NCBI RefSeq assembly: GCF_000474945.1
Contig: NZ_AXDW01000015.1
Coordinates: 88,234 to 152,233 of the forward strand
Source: Solimonas soli DSM 21787
GTDB lineage: Bacteria; Pseudomonadota; Gammaproteobacteria; Nevskiales; Nevskiaceae
Reading direction: 5' to 3'
DNA: 64,000 nt
Position numbers and translations under genes: made by a program. The notes under the pieces were generated by a model. That model worked only from the letters and a program-made list of their open reading frames with translations, was not told the DNA's origin and ran no database searches. This document shows positions 27,251 to 37,346 of this stretch, in pieces. Numbering within the stretch: the first letter of the stretch is position 1; the number at the start of each line of letters is the position of its first letter.

Positions 27251-27621
27251 TCAGCGGAACAGCCAGCGGCGCACGAGCCGCGTATAGCGCGGCATCAGCA
27301 CGTACAACAGCGTGAACACGGCGATCGCGGTGACCGGCAGCTCGCGATTCCAGGGCCTCGCGGGCTTGGCACAGGTACGGCGTCCCGGCGGACTCTCCGC
27401 GGCGCAATCGACGAAGAGGCGTTCGCCCGTCCGGCGATCGAATCCGACCACATCGGGCTCTCCGCTCGTGCTCTCCATCTCGGCGAGCGAGGCCAGGCGC
27501 GCCGGCGAACGTTCGAGCCGCGCCCGCACCAGGCTCCATGCGACGCCTTCATGCCGTTTCATGTGCGTCTCGAAACGGCGCTTCAGGGTGTCGAGCAAGC
27601 ATCGCGCTGCGTCGCGTTCAT
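27251..27621 (-). pseudogene. DUF4256 gene, frameshifted and fused to a membrane-protein tail
   Basis: The best start is an ATG at 27621 with GAGGAG 7 nt upstream, reading MNATQRDA. One base then seems to be lost near 27600, after which LLDTLKRRFETHMKRHEGVAW and EPDVVGFDRRTGERLFVDC follow the DUF4256 pattern. Near 27380 another single-base loss moves the family's conserved LCxxREALESR into a different frame. Beyond that the family C-terminus is missing; the remaining frame ends IAVFTLLYVLMPRYTRLVRR, which looks like the terminal helix of an unrelated membrane protein (ABM-type). So this is a decayed gene joined to the 3' end of another. Confidence 0.65.
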
Positions 27622-27696
27622 GCGGGCTCTCCTCGTGGTCGCCGCGCCGGTGATGTCCGCCGGCGCTTATCGCAGGCGCCGTTCGTGGCCCGCGCA

Positions 27697-28026
27697 TCAG
27701 CGCCGCGCGCCGAGCACGATCAGCGCGGCACCGGCGACGCACAGCGCCGCGCCCGCCAGATCGGTCGCCGTCGGCCGCACGCCGTCGACGCGCCACAGCC
27801 AGAGCAGGGCGACCGCGATGTAGACGCCGCCGTATGCGGCGTAGACGCGACCGGCGGCGGTCGGATGCAGGGTCAGCAGCCAGGCGAACAGCGCGAGGCT
27901 GGCGGCGGCCGGCGCCAGCAGCCAGGCCGCGCGCCGCTCGCGCAGCACCAGATACGGCAGATAGCAGCCGACGATCTCGGCGAGCGCGGTGGCGACGAAC
28001 AGCAGTGCCGTGCGGGTCGGGCTCAT
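27697..28026 (-). CDS. ynfA: YnfA/UPF0060 family membrane protein
   Basis: 109 residues, four membrane helices, matching the UPF0060 family throughout: [17 protein letters not shown] near the start and [20 protein letters not shown] in the middle. The E. coli homologue resembles small multidrug resistance exporters. Its ATG overlaps the stop of the upstream DUF4442 gene (ATGA), so the two are coupled. Confidence 0.92.
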   Translation of the reverse strand: MSPTRTALLFVATALAEIVGCYLPYLVLRERRAAWLLAPAAASLALFAWLLTLHPTAAGRVYAAYGGVYIAVALLWLWRVDGVRPTATDLAGAALCVAGAALIVLGARR

Positions 28027-28496
28027 GCGCCGGCGCGCGCCGGACGGTCTTTCTTGCGCCGCACGTACAGTGTCTTCTTCACGGCGGCGACGATCTTGCC
28101 GTCATTGTCGGTGAGGTCGACGCGGTACTGCGGCCGCACCGCGTGGCCGCCCGCGGCTTCGCGGCGCAGGCGCTCGATCTCGGCCGGCGGCATGCGGAAC
28201 TTGGCGTAGACGGTGCCGCGTCCCGGCGAGACGAAGTCGATCTGCGCGGACTGGTCCCAGACCACGTGGTCCTCGCCCATGAGCCGCAGCGTCATCAGCA
28301 TCAGGAAAGGGTCGGCCATCGCGTAGAGACTGCCGCCGAACTGCGTGCCGACGGCATTCTTGTTGTACCAGCGCAGCGGCATGCTGACGTCGACCTCGGC
28401 GAAATCCGCGCTCACGCGATCGACGCGGATGCCGGTGAAGAGATAGGGCGGATAGACGTTCATCAGCCAGCGGAACTGGCGCGCATTCACGTTCAC
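28023..28496 (-). CDS. DUF4442 (hotdog, thioesterase-like) protein
   Basis: 157 residues. [20 protein letters not shown] and [20 protein letters not shown] are the conserved hotdog segments of DUF4442, a family related to PaaI thioesterases. The GTG at 28496 is chosen because AGGAG lies 8 nt upstream. A basic C-terminus (RRKKDRPAR) ends the protein. It is translationally coupled to ynfA. Activity on acyl-CoA is likely but not shown. Confidence 0.8.
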   Translation of the reverse strand: MNVNARQFRWLMNVYPPYLFTGIRVDRVSADFAEVDVSMPLRWYNKNAVGTQFGGSLYAMADPFLMLMTLRLMGEDHVVWDQSAQIDFVSPGRGTVYAKFRMPPAEIERLRREAAGGHAVRPQYRVDLTDNDGKIVAAVKKTLYVRRKKDRPARAGA

Positions 28497-28575
28497 GGTG
28501 AAGCTCCTGAATGGGAAGCCGCGATCATGCGCGAGGCGGCCGGCCATACGCCATTGGCCGTGCCGACGCGGCGTC

Positions 28576-29226
28576 TCAGCGACGCGGCAGCGCGGCGGCG
28601 ACGGCGACATAGCCGCCGATCATCAGCAGCGCGTACCACCATTCGACGACATTGATCAGGCTGCCGTCGTCGTCGACCGCGCGCAGCGGAATGCTGGCAA
28701 GGCCGAGGCCGAGCAATGCCGCGCAGAGCAGCACGAGCGCCGCACGCGGCGCACGGCGCAGGCCGGGCAGACCTTCGAGCAGGGTCGCGGCGATCATCTC
28801 CGCCAGCACGGTGCCGGCGAAGTAGACGGTGATGCCGTAGCGGCGCAGCCACTGGTAGAAGCGGCCATCGGCGCCGAGAAAGCCCGCATACAGGGCGAGG
28901 AAGACCGCGGCGAGCAGGCCGAGCATCAGCACCGCGCGCACGCGCTTCGGCGCATCGGGGCGAACCCGGCGCAGCGCCGCGGCGAGGCCGCGCCAGTAGA
29001 AAGCGAGCAGCACGATGTCGACGGCCATCAGCGTCTTGAACACGAGGTTCGCCGTGCCGTGGCGCGCCGCGCGGCTGATCGAGGTGCAGCCGTCGACGTA
29101 GGGAACGCAGGCCGGCACGAAGCCGGCGCATACCGACAGCGCGTAGGCCAGGTGCACGGCGAGGAAGGCGACTCCGGCACTCAGCCAGGCGAGGCGCAAT
29201 GGGGGTATTCGCCCTGTTCCTTTCAT
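28576..29226 (-). CDS. Polytopic membrane protein of unknown function
   Basis: 216 residues with six predicted helices (about residues 10-30, 60-80, 97-117, 130-150, 163-183 and 193-213). The first loop contains a pair of Cys (SVCAGFVPACVPYVDGCTSI) and SRAARHG, a layout that vaguely recalls Frag1/DRAM-like proteins, but I do not claim that family. It diverges from the S46 peptidase gene with only 45 bp between the starts. Confidence 0.7.
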   Translation of the reverse strand: MKGTGRIPPLRLAWLSAGVAFLAVHLAYALSVCAGFVPACVPYVDGCTSISRAARHGTANLVFKTLMAVDIVLLAFYWRGLAAALRRVRPDAPKRVRAVLMLGLLAAVFLALYAGFLGADGRFYQWLRRYGITVYFAGTVLAEMIAATLLEGLPGLRRAPRAALVLLCAALLGLGLASIPLRAVDDDGSLINVVEWWYALLMIGGYVAVAAALPRR

Positions 29227-29271
29227 CGCGCTGCAGTTTACCCTGCGCCAATGCCCGATCGAGGAATCGAC

Positions 29272-31314
29272 ATGATCAACAAGCCGCGTGCCTGGCTGGC
29301 CATCGCGCTGAGCCTTTGCACCGTTTCCGCCTCCGCCGCCGAAGGCATGTGGACGCTCGACAATCTGCCGCGTGCGCAGCTGAAGGAGCAGTACGGCTTC
29401 GAGCCGGATGCGAAGTGGGTCGATCACGTGATGAAGGCGTCCGTGCGTCTCGCCGGCGGCTGCTCGGGCTCGTTCGTGTCGAAGGACGGACTCGTGCTGA
29501 CCAACGCGCACTGCGTGCTCGGCTGCGTGCAGGACCTGAGCCGCGACAAGGACTGGGTCAACGATGGCTTCGTCGCCCGCAAGCGCGAGGAAGAGGTCGC
29601 CTGTCCGTCGGTCGAGCTGAACCGCCTCGAACAGATCAGCAACGTCAGCGCGCGCATCGCCAAGGCGACGGCCGGCAAGAGCGGACAGGCCTTCGTCGAT
29701 GCCCGGCAGGCCGAGACCGCGGCGATCGAATCGGAATGCACCGGCCGGGATACCGCGCGCACGCGCTGCGACGTCGTCGAGCTGTACAACGGCGGCCAGT
29801 ACGATCTCTACCGCTATCACCGCTTCCAGGATGTGCGCCTGGTGTTCTCGCCCGAGTACCAGGCCGCGTTCTTCGGCGGCGATCCCGACAACTTCAATTT
29901 CCCGCGCTACAACCTCGACATGGGCATGCTGCGCGCCTACGAGGACGGCAAGCCGGCGAAGATCAAGGACTACTTCCCGCTGAACACGGCCGGCGCGGCG
30001 GTCGGCGAGCTGACCCTAGTCACCGGCCACCCGGGTTCGACCGAGCGCCAGCTCACCATCGCGCAGCTGGCCTCGCTGCGCGACTATCGCCTGATCAATG
30101 CCGCGCTGTATCTGTCCGAGCGGCGCGCGATGATCGCGCAGTACGGCCGCATCAGCGCCGAGGCGGCGCGCCAGTCGCAGACCGACCTGACCTATACGGA
30201 AAACAGCCTCAAGGTCTACAAGGGCGAGATCGAGGCGCTGCATGATCCGGCCGTGTTCGCGCGCAAGCAGAGCGAGGAGGATGCCCTGCGCGCCGCGGCC
30301 GGTTCGAGCGCGCCCTGGGACGCGATCGCCCGCGCCGAGGTCGTGCGCCGCAACCAGTACGCGCGCTATGCGATGCTGGAGCGCAGCCAGGCGTTCTACT
30401 CCGAGCAGTTCCGCATTGCCCGTACCCTGGTCCGCCACGCCGAGGAAATGCAGAAGGCCAACGGCGATCGTCTGCCGGAATACCAGGACGCCGCGCTGCC
30501 GACGCTCAAGCAGAAGCTGATGTCGAAGGCGCCGATCTATCCGGACTACGAGAAGGCCAAGCTGACCTGGTCGCTGACCAAGCTGCGCGAGGCGGTCGGC
30601 CCGGACGATGCGCTGGTCAAGCTCGTGCTCGGCAGGAAGTCTCCCGAGGAACGCGCGAACGAACTGGTCGACGGCAGCAGGCTCGCCGACCTCGCCGTGC
30701 GCCAGCAGCTCTGGGACGGCGGCGCCGCGGCGATCGCGGCATCGGACGATCCGTTCATCAAGCTGGCGCGCGAGGTCGATGCGCCGTCACGCGCCGTGCG
30801 CAAGACGATCGAGGCCGAGGTCGACGCGCCGGAAGCGCGCGCCGCCGAGGAGATTGCCAGGCTGCGCTTCGCCAAGTTCGGCACCGGCGTCTATCCGGAC
30901 GCGACATTCACGCTGCGCCTCTCCTACGGCGAGGTGAAGGGCTGGGACGAGAACGGCGTGCCGGTGCCGCCGTTCACCGATCTGGCCGGTGCGTTCGCGC
31001 GGCAGACCGGCAGCGATCCCTTCGAGCTGCCGAAGTCCTGGAACGCCGCGAAGCCGAAGCTCGATCTGAAGACGCCGTTCAACTTCGTGACCACCAACGA
31101 CATCATCGGCGGCAATTCCGGCAGCCCGGTGATCAATCGCAAGGCGCAGATCGTCGGTCTCGCCTTCGACGGCAACGCGCACTCGCACGGCGGCGCCTTC
31201 TGGTTCGACGACCAGCTCAACCGCTGCGTGGCCGTGCACCCGGCGGCGATCGCCGAGGCGCTCGACAAGATCTACGCGGCCGGTGGCTTGCTGAAGGAAA
31301 TGCAGGGGCGCTAG
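29272..31314 (+). CDS. S46 family dipeptidyl-peptidase
   Basis: 680 residues including a signal peptide cleaved near SASAAEG, so it acts in the periplasm or outside. The chymotrypsin-like triad is visible: His in VLTNAHC near residue 77, Asp in GGDPDNFNFPR near 205, and Ser in IIGGNSGSP near 618. The length and the alpha-helical middle region are those of DPP7/DPP11 enzymes, which remove dipeptides from peptide N-termini. The residue that separates DPP7 from DPP11 specificity cannot be placed without an alignment. It is transcribed alone. Confidence 0.92.
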   Translation: MINKPRAWLAIALSLCTVSASAAEGMWTLDNLPRAQLKEQYGFEPDAKWVDHVMKASVRLAGGCSGSFVSKDGLVLTNAHCVLGCVQDLSRDKDWVNDGFVARKREEEVACPSVELNRLEQISNVSARIAKATAGKSGQAFVDARQAETAAIESECTGRDTARTRCDVVELYNGGQYDLYRYHRFQDVRLVFSPEYQAAFFGGDPDNFNFPRYNLDMGMLRAYEDGKPAKIKDYFPLNTAGAAVGELTLVTGHPGSTERQLTIAQLASLRDYRLINAALYLSERRAMIAQYGRISAEAARQSQTDLTYTENSLKVYKGEIEALHDPAVFARKQSEEDALRAAAGSSAPWDAIARAEVVRRNQYARYAMLERSQAFYSEQFRIARTLVRHAEEMQKANGDRLPEYQDAALPTLKQKLMSKAPIYPDYEKAKLTWSLTKLREAVGPDDALVKLVLGRKSPEERANELVDGSRLADLAVRQQLWDGGAAAIAASDDPFIKLAREVDAPSRAVRKTIEAEVDAPEARAAEEIARLRFAKFGTGVYPDATFTLRLSYGEVKGWDENGVPVPPFTDLAGAFARQTGSDPFELPKSWNAAKPKLDLKTPFNFVTTNDIIGGNSGSPVINRKAQIVGLAFDGNAHSHGGAFWFDDQLNRCVAVHPAAIAEALDKIYAAGGLLKEMQGR

Positions 31315-31432
31315 ACAGCGCCGGCCGGCCGGCTTGGGCGCGCGGCGCGCCGTGACGGTCGGCGACATGCCGGATCGCGCGCCGCGTCCGTATGATGCGC
31401 GACGGTGCATCGACGGTGGCCAGGGAGCGCGG

Positions 31433-32791
31433 ATGGAGACGGCGGATGATCGGCTGGGCGTGCCGGGGCCGGCGGTGCCGTTTCGCGAGGCCTGCCGGGT
31501 CTGGCTGAAGATCGGCTTCATCAACTTCGGCGGTCCGGCCGGACAGATCGCGCTGATGCACCGCCTCCTCGTCGAGGAGAAGCGCTGGATTTCCGAGACG
31601 CGCTTCCTGCATGCCTTGAACTACTGCATGTTGCTGCCGGGGCCGGAGGCGCAGCAGCTGGCGACCTACGTCGGCTGGCTGCTGCACGGCACGCGGGGCG
31701 GACTCGTGGCCGGCCTGCTGTTCATTCTGCCGGGCCTGGTGCTGATGACGCTGATCGCGATTGCCTACGTCACGTTCGGCGATCTCGACTGGATGAAGGG
31801 CCTGCTGTTCGGCCTGCAGGCGGCGACGCTGGCGATCGTCGTCGAGGCGGTGCTGCGCGTCGGCCGCAAGGCGCTCAAGCATCGCGCGCTGTATGCGCTC
31901 GCCGCGGCGGCGTTCGTGGCGATCTTCGCCTTCGCCGTGCCGTTTCCGCTGATCATCGCCGCCGCCGCGCTGATCGGCGTCATCGGTGCGCGTGTCGCGC
32001 CGCAGGTGTTCGACACGCGAGACAGGCGCGAGCTCGACGACGACGAATCGATACCCGCGCACGCGCAGCCATCGCGTTCATGGACCTTGCGCGTGCTGCT
32101 GTCCGGCGTGCTGCTGTGGGGCTTGCCGGTGCTGCTGCTGTTCCTCGTGCTCGGCGCGCGCCACGTCTTCACGCAGGAAGCGGTGTTCTTCAGCAAGATG
32201 GCGGTCGTCACCTTCGGCGGCGCCTACGCCGTGCTCGCCTACATGGCGCAGCAGGCGGTGGAGCGCTACGGCTGGCTGCTGCCGCACGAGATGGTGCAGG
32301 GCCTCGCGCTCGCCGAGACCACGCCGGGCCCGCTGATCCTGGTGCTGAGCTACGTCGGCTTCCTCGCCGCGTATCGCGAACCCGGCACGCTGCCGCCGCT
32401 GCTCGCGGGCCTGTTTGGCAGCACGCTGTCGACCTGGGTGACATTCGTGCCGTGCTTTCTGTGGATCTTCCTCGGCGCGCCCTACGTCGAACGCCTGCGC
32501 GGCAACGTCTGGGCCGGCGCGGCGCTGACCGCGATCACCGCCGCCGTGGTCGGCGTCATTCTCAATCTGTCGATCTGGTTCGCCCTGCACGTGCTGTTCG
32601 CGCGCGTCGACAACCGGACGGCGCACGGCCTCAGGCTGCCGGTTCCCGAGCTGGCGTCGCTCGATCTCTCGGCGTTGGTGCTCGGCGCCGGTGCGATGCT
32701 CGCGTTGCTGCGTTTTCGCGTGAACGTGCCGCTGACGCTTGCGCTGTGCGCGGCGCTGGGTATCGCACTGCATCTCGTCGGCCGGGCATAA
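31433..32791 (+). CDS. chrA: Chromate transporter, ChrA family
   Basis: 452 residues made of two homologous halves, each starting with the CHR signature: KIGFINFGGPAGQIALMH in the first half and KMAVVTFGGAYAVLAYM in the second. LLPGPEAQQLATYVGW and AETTPGPLILVLSYVGF are the paired loop motifs. About ten helices are predicted. ChrA exports chromate from the cytosol; chromate enters through sulfate transporters, which this strain also carries. No chrB regulator is adjacent. Confidence 0.92.
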   Translation: METADDRLGVPGPAVPFREACRVWLKIGFINFGGPAGQIALMHRLLVEEKRWISETRFLHALNYCMLLPGPEAQQLATYVGWLLHGTRGGLVAGLLFILPGLVLMTLIAIAYVTFGDLDWMKGLLFGLQAATLAIVVEAVLRVGRKALKHRALYALAAAAFVAIFAFAVPFPLIIAAAALIGVIGARVAPQVFDTRDRRELDDDESIPAHAQPSRSWTLRVLLSGVLLWGLPVLLLFLVLGARHVFTQEAVFFSKMAVVTFGGAYAVLAYMAQQAVERYGWLLPHEMVQGLALAETTPGPLILVLSYVGFLAAYREPGTLPPLLAGLFGSTLSTWVTFVPCFLWIFLGAPYVERLRGNVWAGAALTAITAAVVGVILNLSIWFALHVLFARVDNRTAHGLRLPVPELASLDLSALVLGAGAMLALLRFRVNVPLTLALCAALGIALHLVGRA

Positions 32792-32852
32792 GCGCGCGAA
32801 ACTTCAGCACGATGTTCGGCGATGGCATCCGAACGTCATCGCTGACCGGCGC

Positions 32853-32870
32853 GCGTCACATTCCGGTCAA
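32853..32870 (+). promoter_or_regulatory. Possible Pho box
   Basis: Two half-sites, GCGTCAC and CGGTCAA, repeat with the 11-bp period of PhoB sites (7-bp half-sites, 4-bp spacer; consensus half-site CTGTCAT, 4 and 5 of 7 matches). A TAGATT that could serve as -10 starts 10 bp downstream (32881), the usual PhoB geometry. The next gene encodes a glycerophosphodiesterase, a common Pho target. Confidence 0.35.
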
Positions 32871-32915
32871 GCTCGACACCTAGATTGCGGGGACTCTCGA
32901 ATCAGGGACGAGGAT

Positions 32916-34322
32916 ATGAACCGCAAGGTTGGCGGCACTGCGCTGCGCCGTTCGTGGCTGCTCATGGTCGTGCTCGCGGGCGGCGCAGGTCTGTCGGCCT
33001 GCAATGACGACAACGACGACACGCCGGTCGGCTATGCGACGCTTGATGGCAAGGCGCCATTGATCATTGGCCACCGCGGCTTGCCGGGCCTCTACCCGGA
33101 AGAAACCGAGATCGCCTACACGAAGGCCGCCGAGGCCGGCGCCGATTCGCTCGAAGAAGATCTGCATCTTTCGAAGGACTGCGTGCTCGTCGCGCGGCAC
33201 AATCCCTGGCTGTCGGACAACACCAACATTGCACAGGTCGCCGCGAGCAACGAAACCGTTGCCGCACGCAGACGCACGGTGCCGGGTCGGCTCGTCGATG
33301 TCGGCTACGACGCCGCGACCTATGGCGGCCCGTCGCAATACCTGAGCGATCTTACCGATCCGGAAGATCCGCAGTCGGTGCTCAAGTCGCTGATCGTCGA
33401 CGGTGAGGACCATACCGGCGACTGGTCGATCACCGACTTCACGGTCGCCGAACTGCATGACTGGAAAATCAACGGCACGACCTACGACGATCGCGGCGAA
33501 CGGCCGACGGTCGACAACGGCAAGTATCCGATCCTGACCTTCCAGCAGATCATCGACATCGCCAGGGATCAGTCGACGAAGCAGAAGCGCACGATCACCG
33601 TCTACCCGGAAGCCAAGAACCCGGTCTGGAACAATGCGCAGGCGCTCGCCAACGGTTGCGGCGACGGCGAGAGCGCGCATCCGTTCGAGGATGCCATCTT
33701 CAAGATCATCGTCGACAACGGCATGAACCGCTACGACGCGCCGATCATCGTGCAGAGCTTCGATCCGGCGAGCCTCAAGTACCTGCGCTCGCTCGGCCTG
33801 AAGACCCGGCTCGTGCAGCTGATCGACGGCAACACGGTCGACTACAAGACCGGCGATCTCGGCTACGCGACGAACGATGAATACACCTTCGTCGATGGCC
33901 GCCCGTACAGCTGGACGCTCGCCGGCGATCACCGCTACTTCGACGTGATGCTGACGCCGGAAGGTCTCGCCGAGATCAAGACCTACGCCGACGGCATCGG
34001 TCCGTGGAAGCCGCAGGTGGTGGCCTGGAAGATCTCGCCATTCCCGGCGACGAACGCTGACGGCTCGCCGTTCACCGGCACGCTCGCCGACGTCAACGTC
34101 GTCGAACCGAAGCCCCTGATCGCCGACGCGCACGCCGCCGGCCTGTTCGTGCACAGCTACACTTTCCGCGACGAGACGCGCTATCTGCCCGGGGTCTATG
34201 GCGGCGATCCGCAGGCCGAGTTCCTGCAGTTTTTCAAAGCCGGCATCGACGGCGTGTTCACCGATTTCGCGACGACCGGCGTCGCCGCGCGCGAAGCGTA
34301 TGTGCAGGAACTGAGGGACTGA
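32916..34322 (+). CDS. Glycerophosphodiester phosphodiesterase, lipoprotein
   Basis: 468 residues. LAGGAGLSACN is a lipobox, so the enzyme is probably outer-membrane anchored. The GDPD barrel starts with IIGHRGLPGLYPEETEIAY, then LEEDLHLSKDCVLVARHNPW with the metal-binding Glu/Asp and second His, and ends FKAGIDGVFTDFA. It hydrolyses glycerophosphodiesters to glycerol-3-phosphate and an alcohol, a phosphate-scavenging reaction. A possible Pho box lies upstream and a GC-rich hairpin follows. Confidence 0.88.
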   Translation: MNRKVGGTALRRSWLLMVVLAGGAGLSACNDDNDDTPVGYATLDGKAPLIIGHRGLPGLYPEETEIAYTKAAEAGADSLEEDLHLSKDCVLVARHNPWLSDNTNIAQVAASNETVAARRRTVPGRLVDVGYDAATYGGPSQYLSDLTDPEDPQSVLKSLIVDGEDHTGDWSITDFTVAELHDWKINGTTYDDRGERPTVDNGKYPILTFQQIIDIARDQSTKQKRTITVYPEAKNPVWNNAQALANGCGDGESAHPFEDAIFKIIVDNGMNRYDAPIIVQSFDPASLKYLRSLGLKTRLVQLIDGNTVDYKTGDLGYATNDEYTFVDGRPYSWTLAGDHRYFDVMLTPEGLAEIKTYADGIGPWKPQVVAWKISPFPATNADGSPFTGTLADVNVVEPKPLIADAHAAGLFVHSYTFRDETRYLPGVYGGDPQAEFLQFFKAGIDGVFTDFATTGVAAREAYVQELRD

Positions 34323-34358
34323 GGGTCCCGCGCCGGTCGCAGGACGATGGGGTGACGA

Positions 34359-34396
34359 CGGGCGAGGGGCGCACTCGCTCGAACGGCCCTCGCCCG
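34359..34396. terminator. GC-rich hairpin after the phosphodiesterase gene
   Basis: A perfect 10-bp stem, CGGGCGAGGG (34359-34368) and CCCTCGCCCG (34387-34396), with an 18-nt loop and no T-tract. Its position 37 bp after the stop suggests a terminator or a transcript-protecting repeat. Confidence 0.45.
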
Positions 34397-34493
34397 AGGC
34401 CGCGCAAGGCGCGGAGCGACTCGACCTCAATTCCCGGTCGCCAAGCACCTCTTCCATCCGACGCGCAGAGAGGAAGTCTTTTCCTGATATGCC

Positions 34494-34810
34494 CTAAGTC
34501 TGCATCGTGCCGGCGCTGCCGTCGGCGTTGATCGGAATCGCACGAATCTCGCCGAGGCTCGTCAGCGCCGTCGTGCTGAGGTACGGCCGTCATCGCTGAA
34601 GCGGATGTTCTCGGCCTCCGGGATCGTCAGCAGCACGGTCTTCTCGCCGCAGTCGCTCGATACGCACGGCGCGGCCGGGTCGACCGCTGCGTCGTCTGCG
34701 TCTCCGCCGTCGCCGCTGCCGGCGCAGGCGGCCAGAGAAGCAGCGGTGCCAAAAAGAAATCCGCATGCGGCAAGCATGCGGATATTCGTGTTCCCCTGAG
34801 TGGGCTTCAT
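34494..34810 (-). pseudogene. Lipoprotein gene remnant (SMP-30/gluconolactonase-like start)
   Basis: The ATG at 34810 opens a lipoprotein signal (FLFGTAASLAACAGS) and a short acidic linker, then KTVLLTIPEAENIRFSDDGR, which resembles the first strand of SMP-30 or beta-propeller lactonase lipoproteins. Near 34585 the frame breaks; shifting by one base restores YLSTTALTSLGEIRAIPIN and DGSAGTMQT before a TAG at 34496. The rest of the propeller (200 or more residues expected) is absent. It is therefore frameshifted and 3'-truncated. The family call is tentative. Confidence 0.55.
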
Positions 34811-34873
34811 GATCGGAAGCCCCACTTCCGGATGCCGCGCCGACATCATCGCATCGCGTCGCCGCACCGGCGA

Positions 34874-36064
<1,191 letters not shown>

Positions 36065-36088
36065 GGCGAGCTCCTGGGCGTGCGTTGA

Positions 36089-36112
36089 AGTGAATGGAAG
36101 TTCACTATTTTA
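36089..36112 (-). promoter_or_regulatory. Thiolase promoter with an overlapping operator-like inverted repeat
   Basis: On the minus strand TAAAAT (36112-36107) is a five-of-six -10 element, followed directly by AGTGAA-N6-TTCACT (36106-36089), a perfect 6-bp inverted repeat. A repressor bound there would block the start of transcription. The regulator is unknown; TetR or GntR proteins of fatty acid metabolism bind sites of this shape. Confidence 0.4.
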
Positions 36113-36244
36113 CTGTGCCGGCGGATTCGCTGCGCGGTCGCCGCGCGCGCTCCGGCCGGGCGCGGCTGAGGAAACATCCGGGTGGCCGGGCCGGGGGCTG
36201 TGGCTACAATCGCCGTCCGTTTGAAGCCTGCACTGGGTGCCGCC

Positions 36245-37300
36245 ATGGCCGTGTTCTCGCATCCCGAGTTCGATCACCACGAAACCGTCAGCTGGTGCCA
36301 CGATGCCGCGAGCGGCCTGCGCGCGCTCATCGCCGTGCACAACACCCATCTCGGCAAGGGGCTCGGCGGCTGCCGCATGTGGCCGTACCGCAGCGAGGCC
36401 GAGGCGCTGACCGATGTCCTGCGCCTGTCGCGCGGCATGACCTACAAGGCCGCGCTCGCCGGCCTGCCGCAGGGCGGCGGCAAGAGCGTGATCATCGGCG
36501 ATCCGCGCCGCGACAAGACGCCGGAGCTGATGCGCGCGATGGGCCGCGCCGTGAACCGCCTCAACGGCGCCTACGTGGTCGCCGAGGATTCCGGCACCAG
36601 CGTCGCCGACATGCGCCTGATGGCGCAGGAGACCGTGCACGTCGGCGGGCTCGCCGACGAGAAGGCGATCGCCGAAGGCCGCACCGGCGATCCGTCGCCG
36701 GCGACCGCCTACGGCACTTTCATCGGCCTCAAGGCCGCGGTCCGCCATCGCCTGCAGCGCGACGATCTCAGGGGCCTCAAGGTCGCCATCCAGGGCGTCG
36801 GCAACGTCGGTCATCGGCTGGCCCGGCATCTGCACGAGGCCGGCGCCGAGCTGTGGGTGACCGACCTGCACGCGCCGGCCGTCGAGCGCTGCGTGCGCGA
36901 GTTTGGCGCGACGGCGGTGCCGATGGAGGCGATCCACGCGCTCGAGGTCGACGTGTTCGCGCCCTGCGCGCTCGGCGCCGTGCTCAACGACACGACGATC
37001 CCGGTGCTGAAGGCGCCGGTCGTCGCCGGCGCCGCCAACAATCAGCTGGCGATCGCCGATCGCCACGGCGAGGCGCTGCGCGAGCGCGGCATCCTCTACG
37101 CGCCGGACTACTGCATCAACGCCGGCGGCATCATCGACATCTACTACGAAGGCCCCGGCTACGACTGGGCCATCGTCGAAGCGCATCTGCAGAAGATCGG
37201 CACGACGCTGGCCGAGATCTTCGAGCGCGCGCAGCGCGAGGCGCAGCCGACGCACCGCATCGCCGACCGCATGGCCGAGGAAATCTTCCGCAAGCGCTGA
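36245..37300 (+). CDS. Leucine dehydrogenase-type Glu/Leu/Phe/Val dehydrogenase
   Basis: 351 residues. HLGKGLGGCRMWPY and GMTYKAALAGLPQGGGKSVI contain the substrate-binding and catalytic Lys residues, VAEDSGTSVADM carries the conserved Asp, and IQGVGNVGHRLARHL is the NAD-binding fold. Length and the GGCRMWPY segment fit leucine or valine dehydrogenases, which oxidatively deaminate branched-chain amino acids to keto acids. Those keto acids are the substrates of the bkd complex encoded at 53-57 kb, so the two loci may serve one pathway. Confidence 0.88.
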   Translation: MAVFSHPEFDHHETVSWCHDAASGLRALIAVHNTHLGKGLGGCRMWPYRSEAEALTDVLRLSRGMTYKAALAGLPQGGGKSVIIGDPRRDKTPELMRAMGRAVNRLNGAYVVAEDSGTSVADMRLMAQETVHVGGLADEKAIAEGRTGDPSPATAYGTFIGLKAAVRHRLQRDDLRGLKVAIQGVGNVGHRLARHLHEAGAELWVTDLHAPAVERCVREFGATAVPMEAIHALEVDVFAPCALGAVLNDTTIPVLKAPVVAGAANNQLAIADRHGEALRERGILYAPDYCINAGGIIDIYYEGPGYDWAIVEAHLQKIGTTLAEIFERAQREAQPTHRIADRMAEEIFRKR

Positions 37301-37346
37301 GCGGACGGTCGCCACGCGCGCGGCGTTTGCATAAGATCGCGCGACC

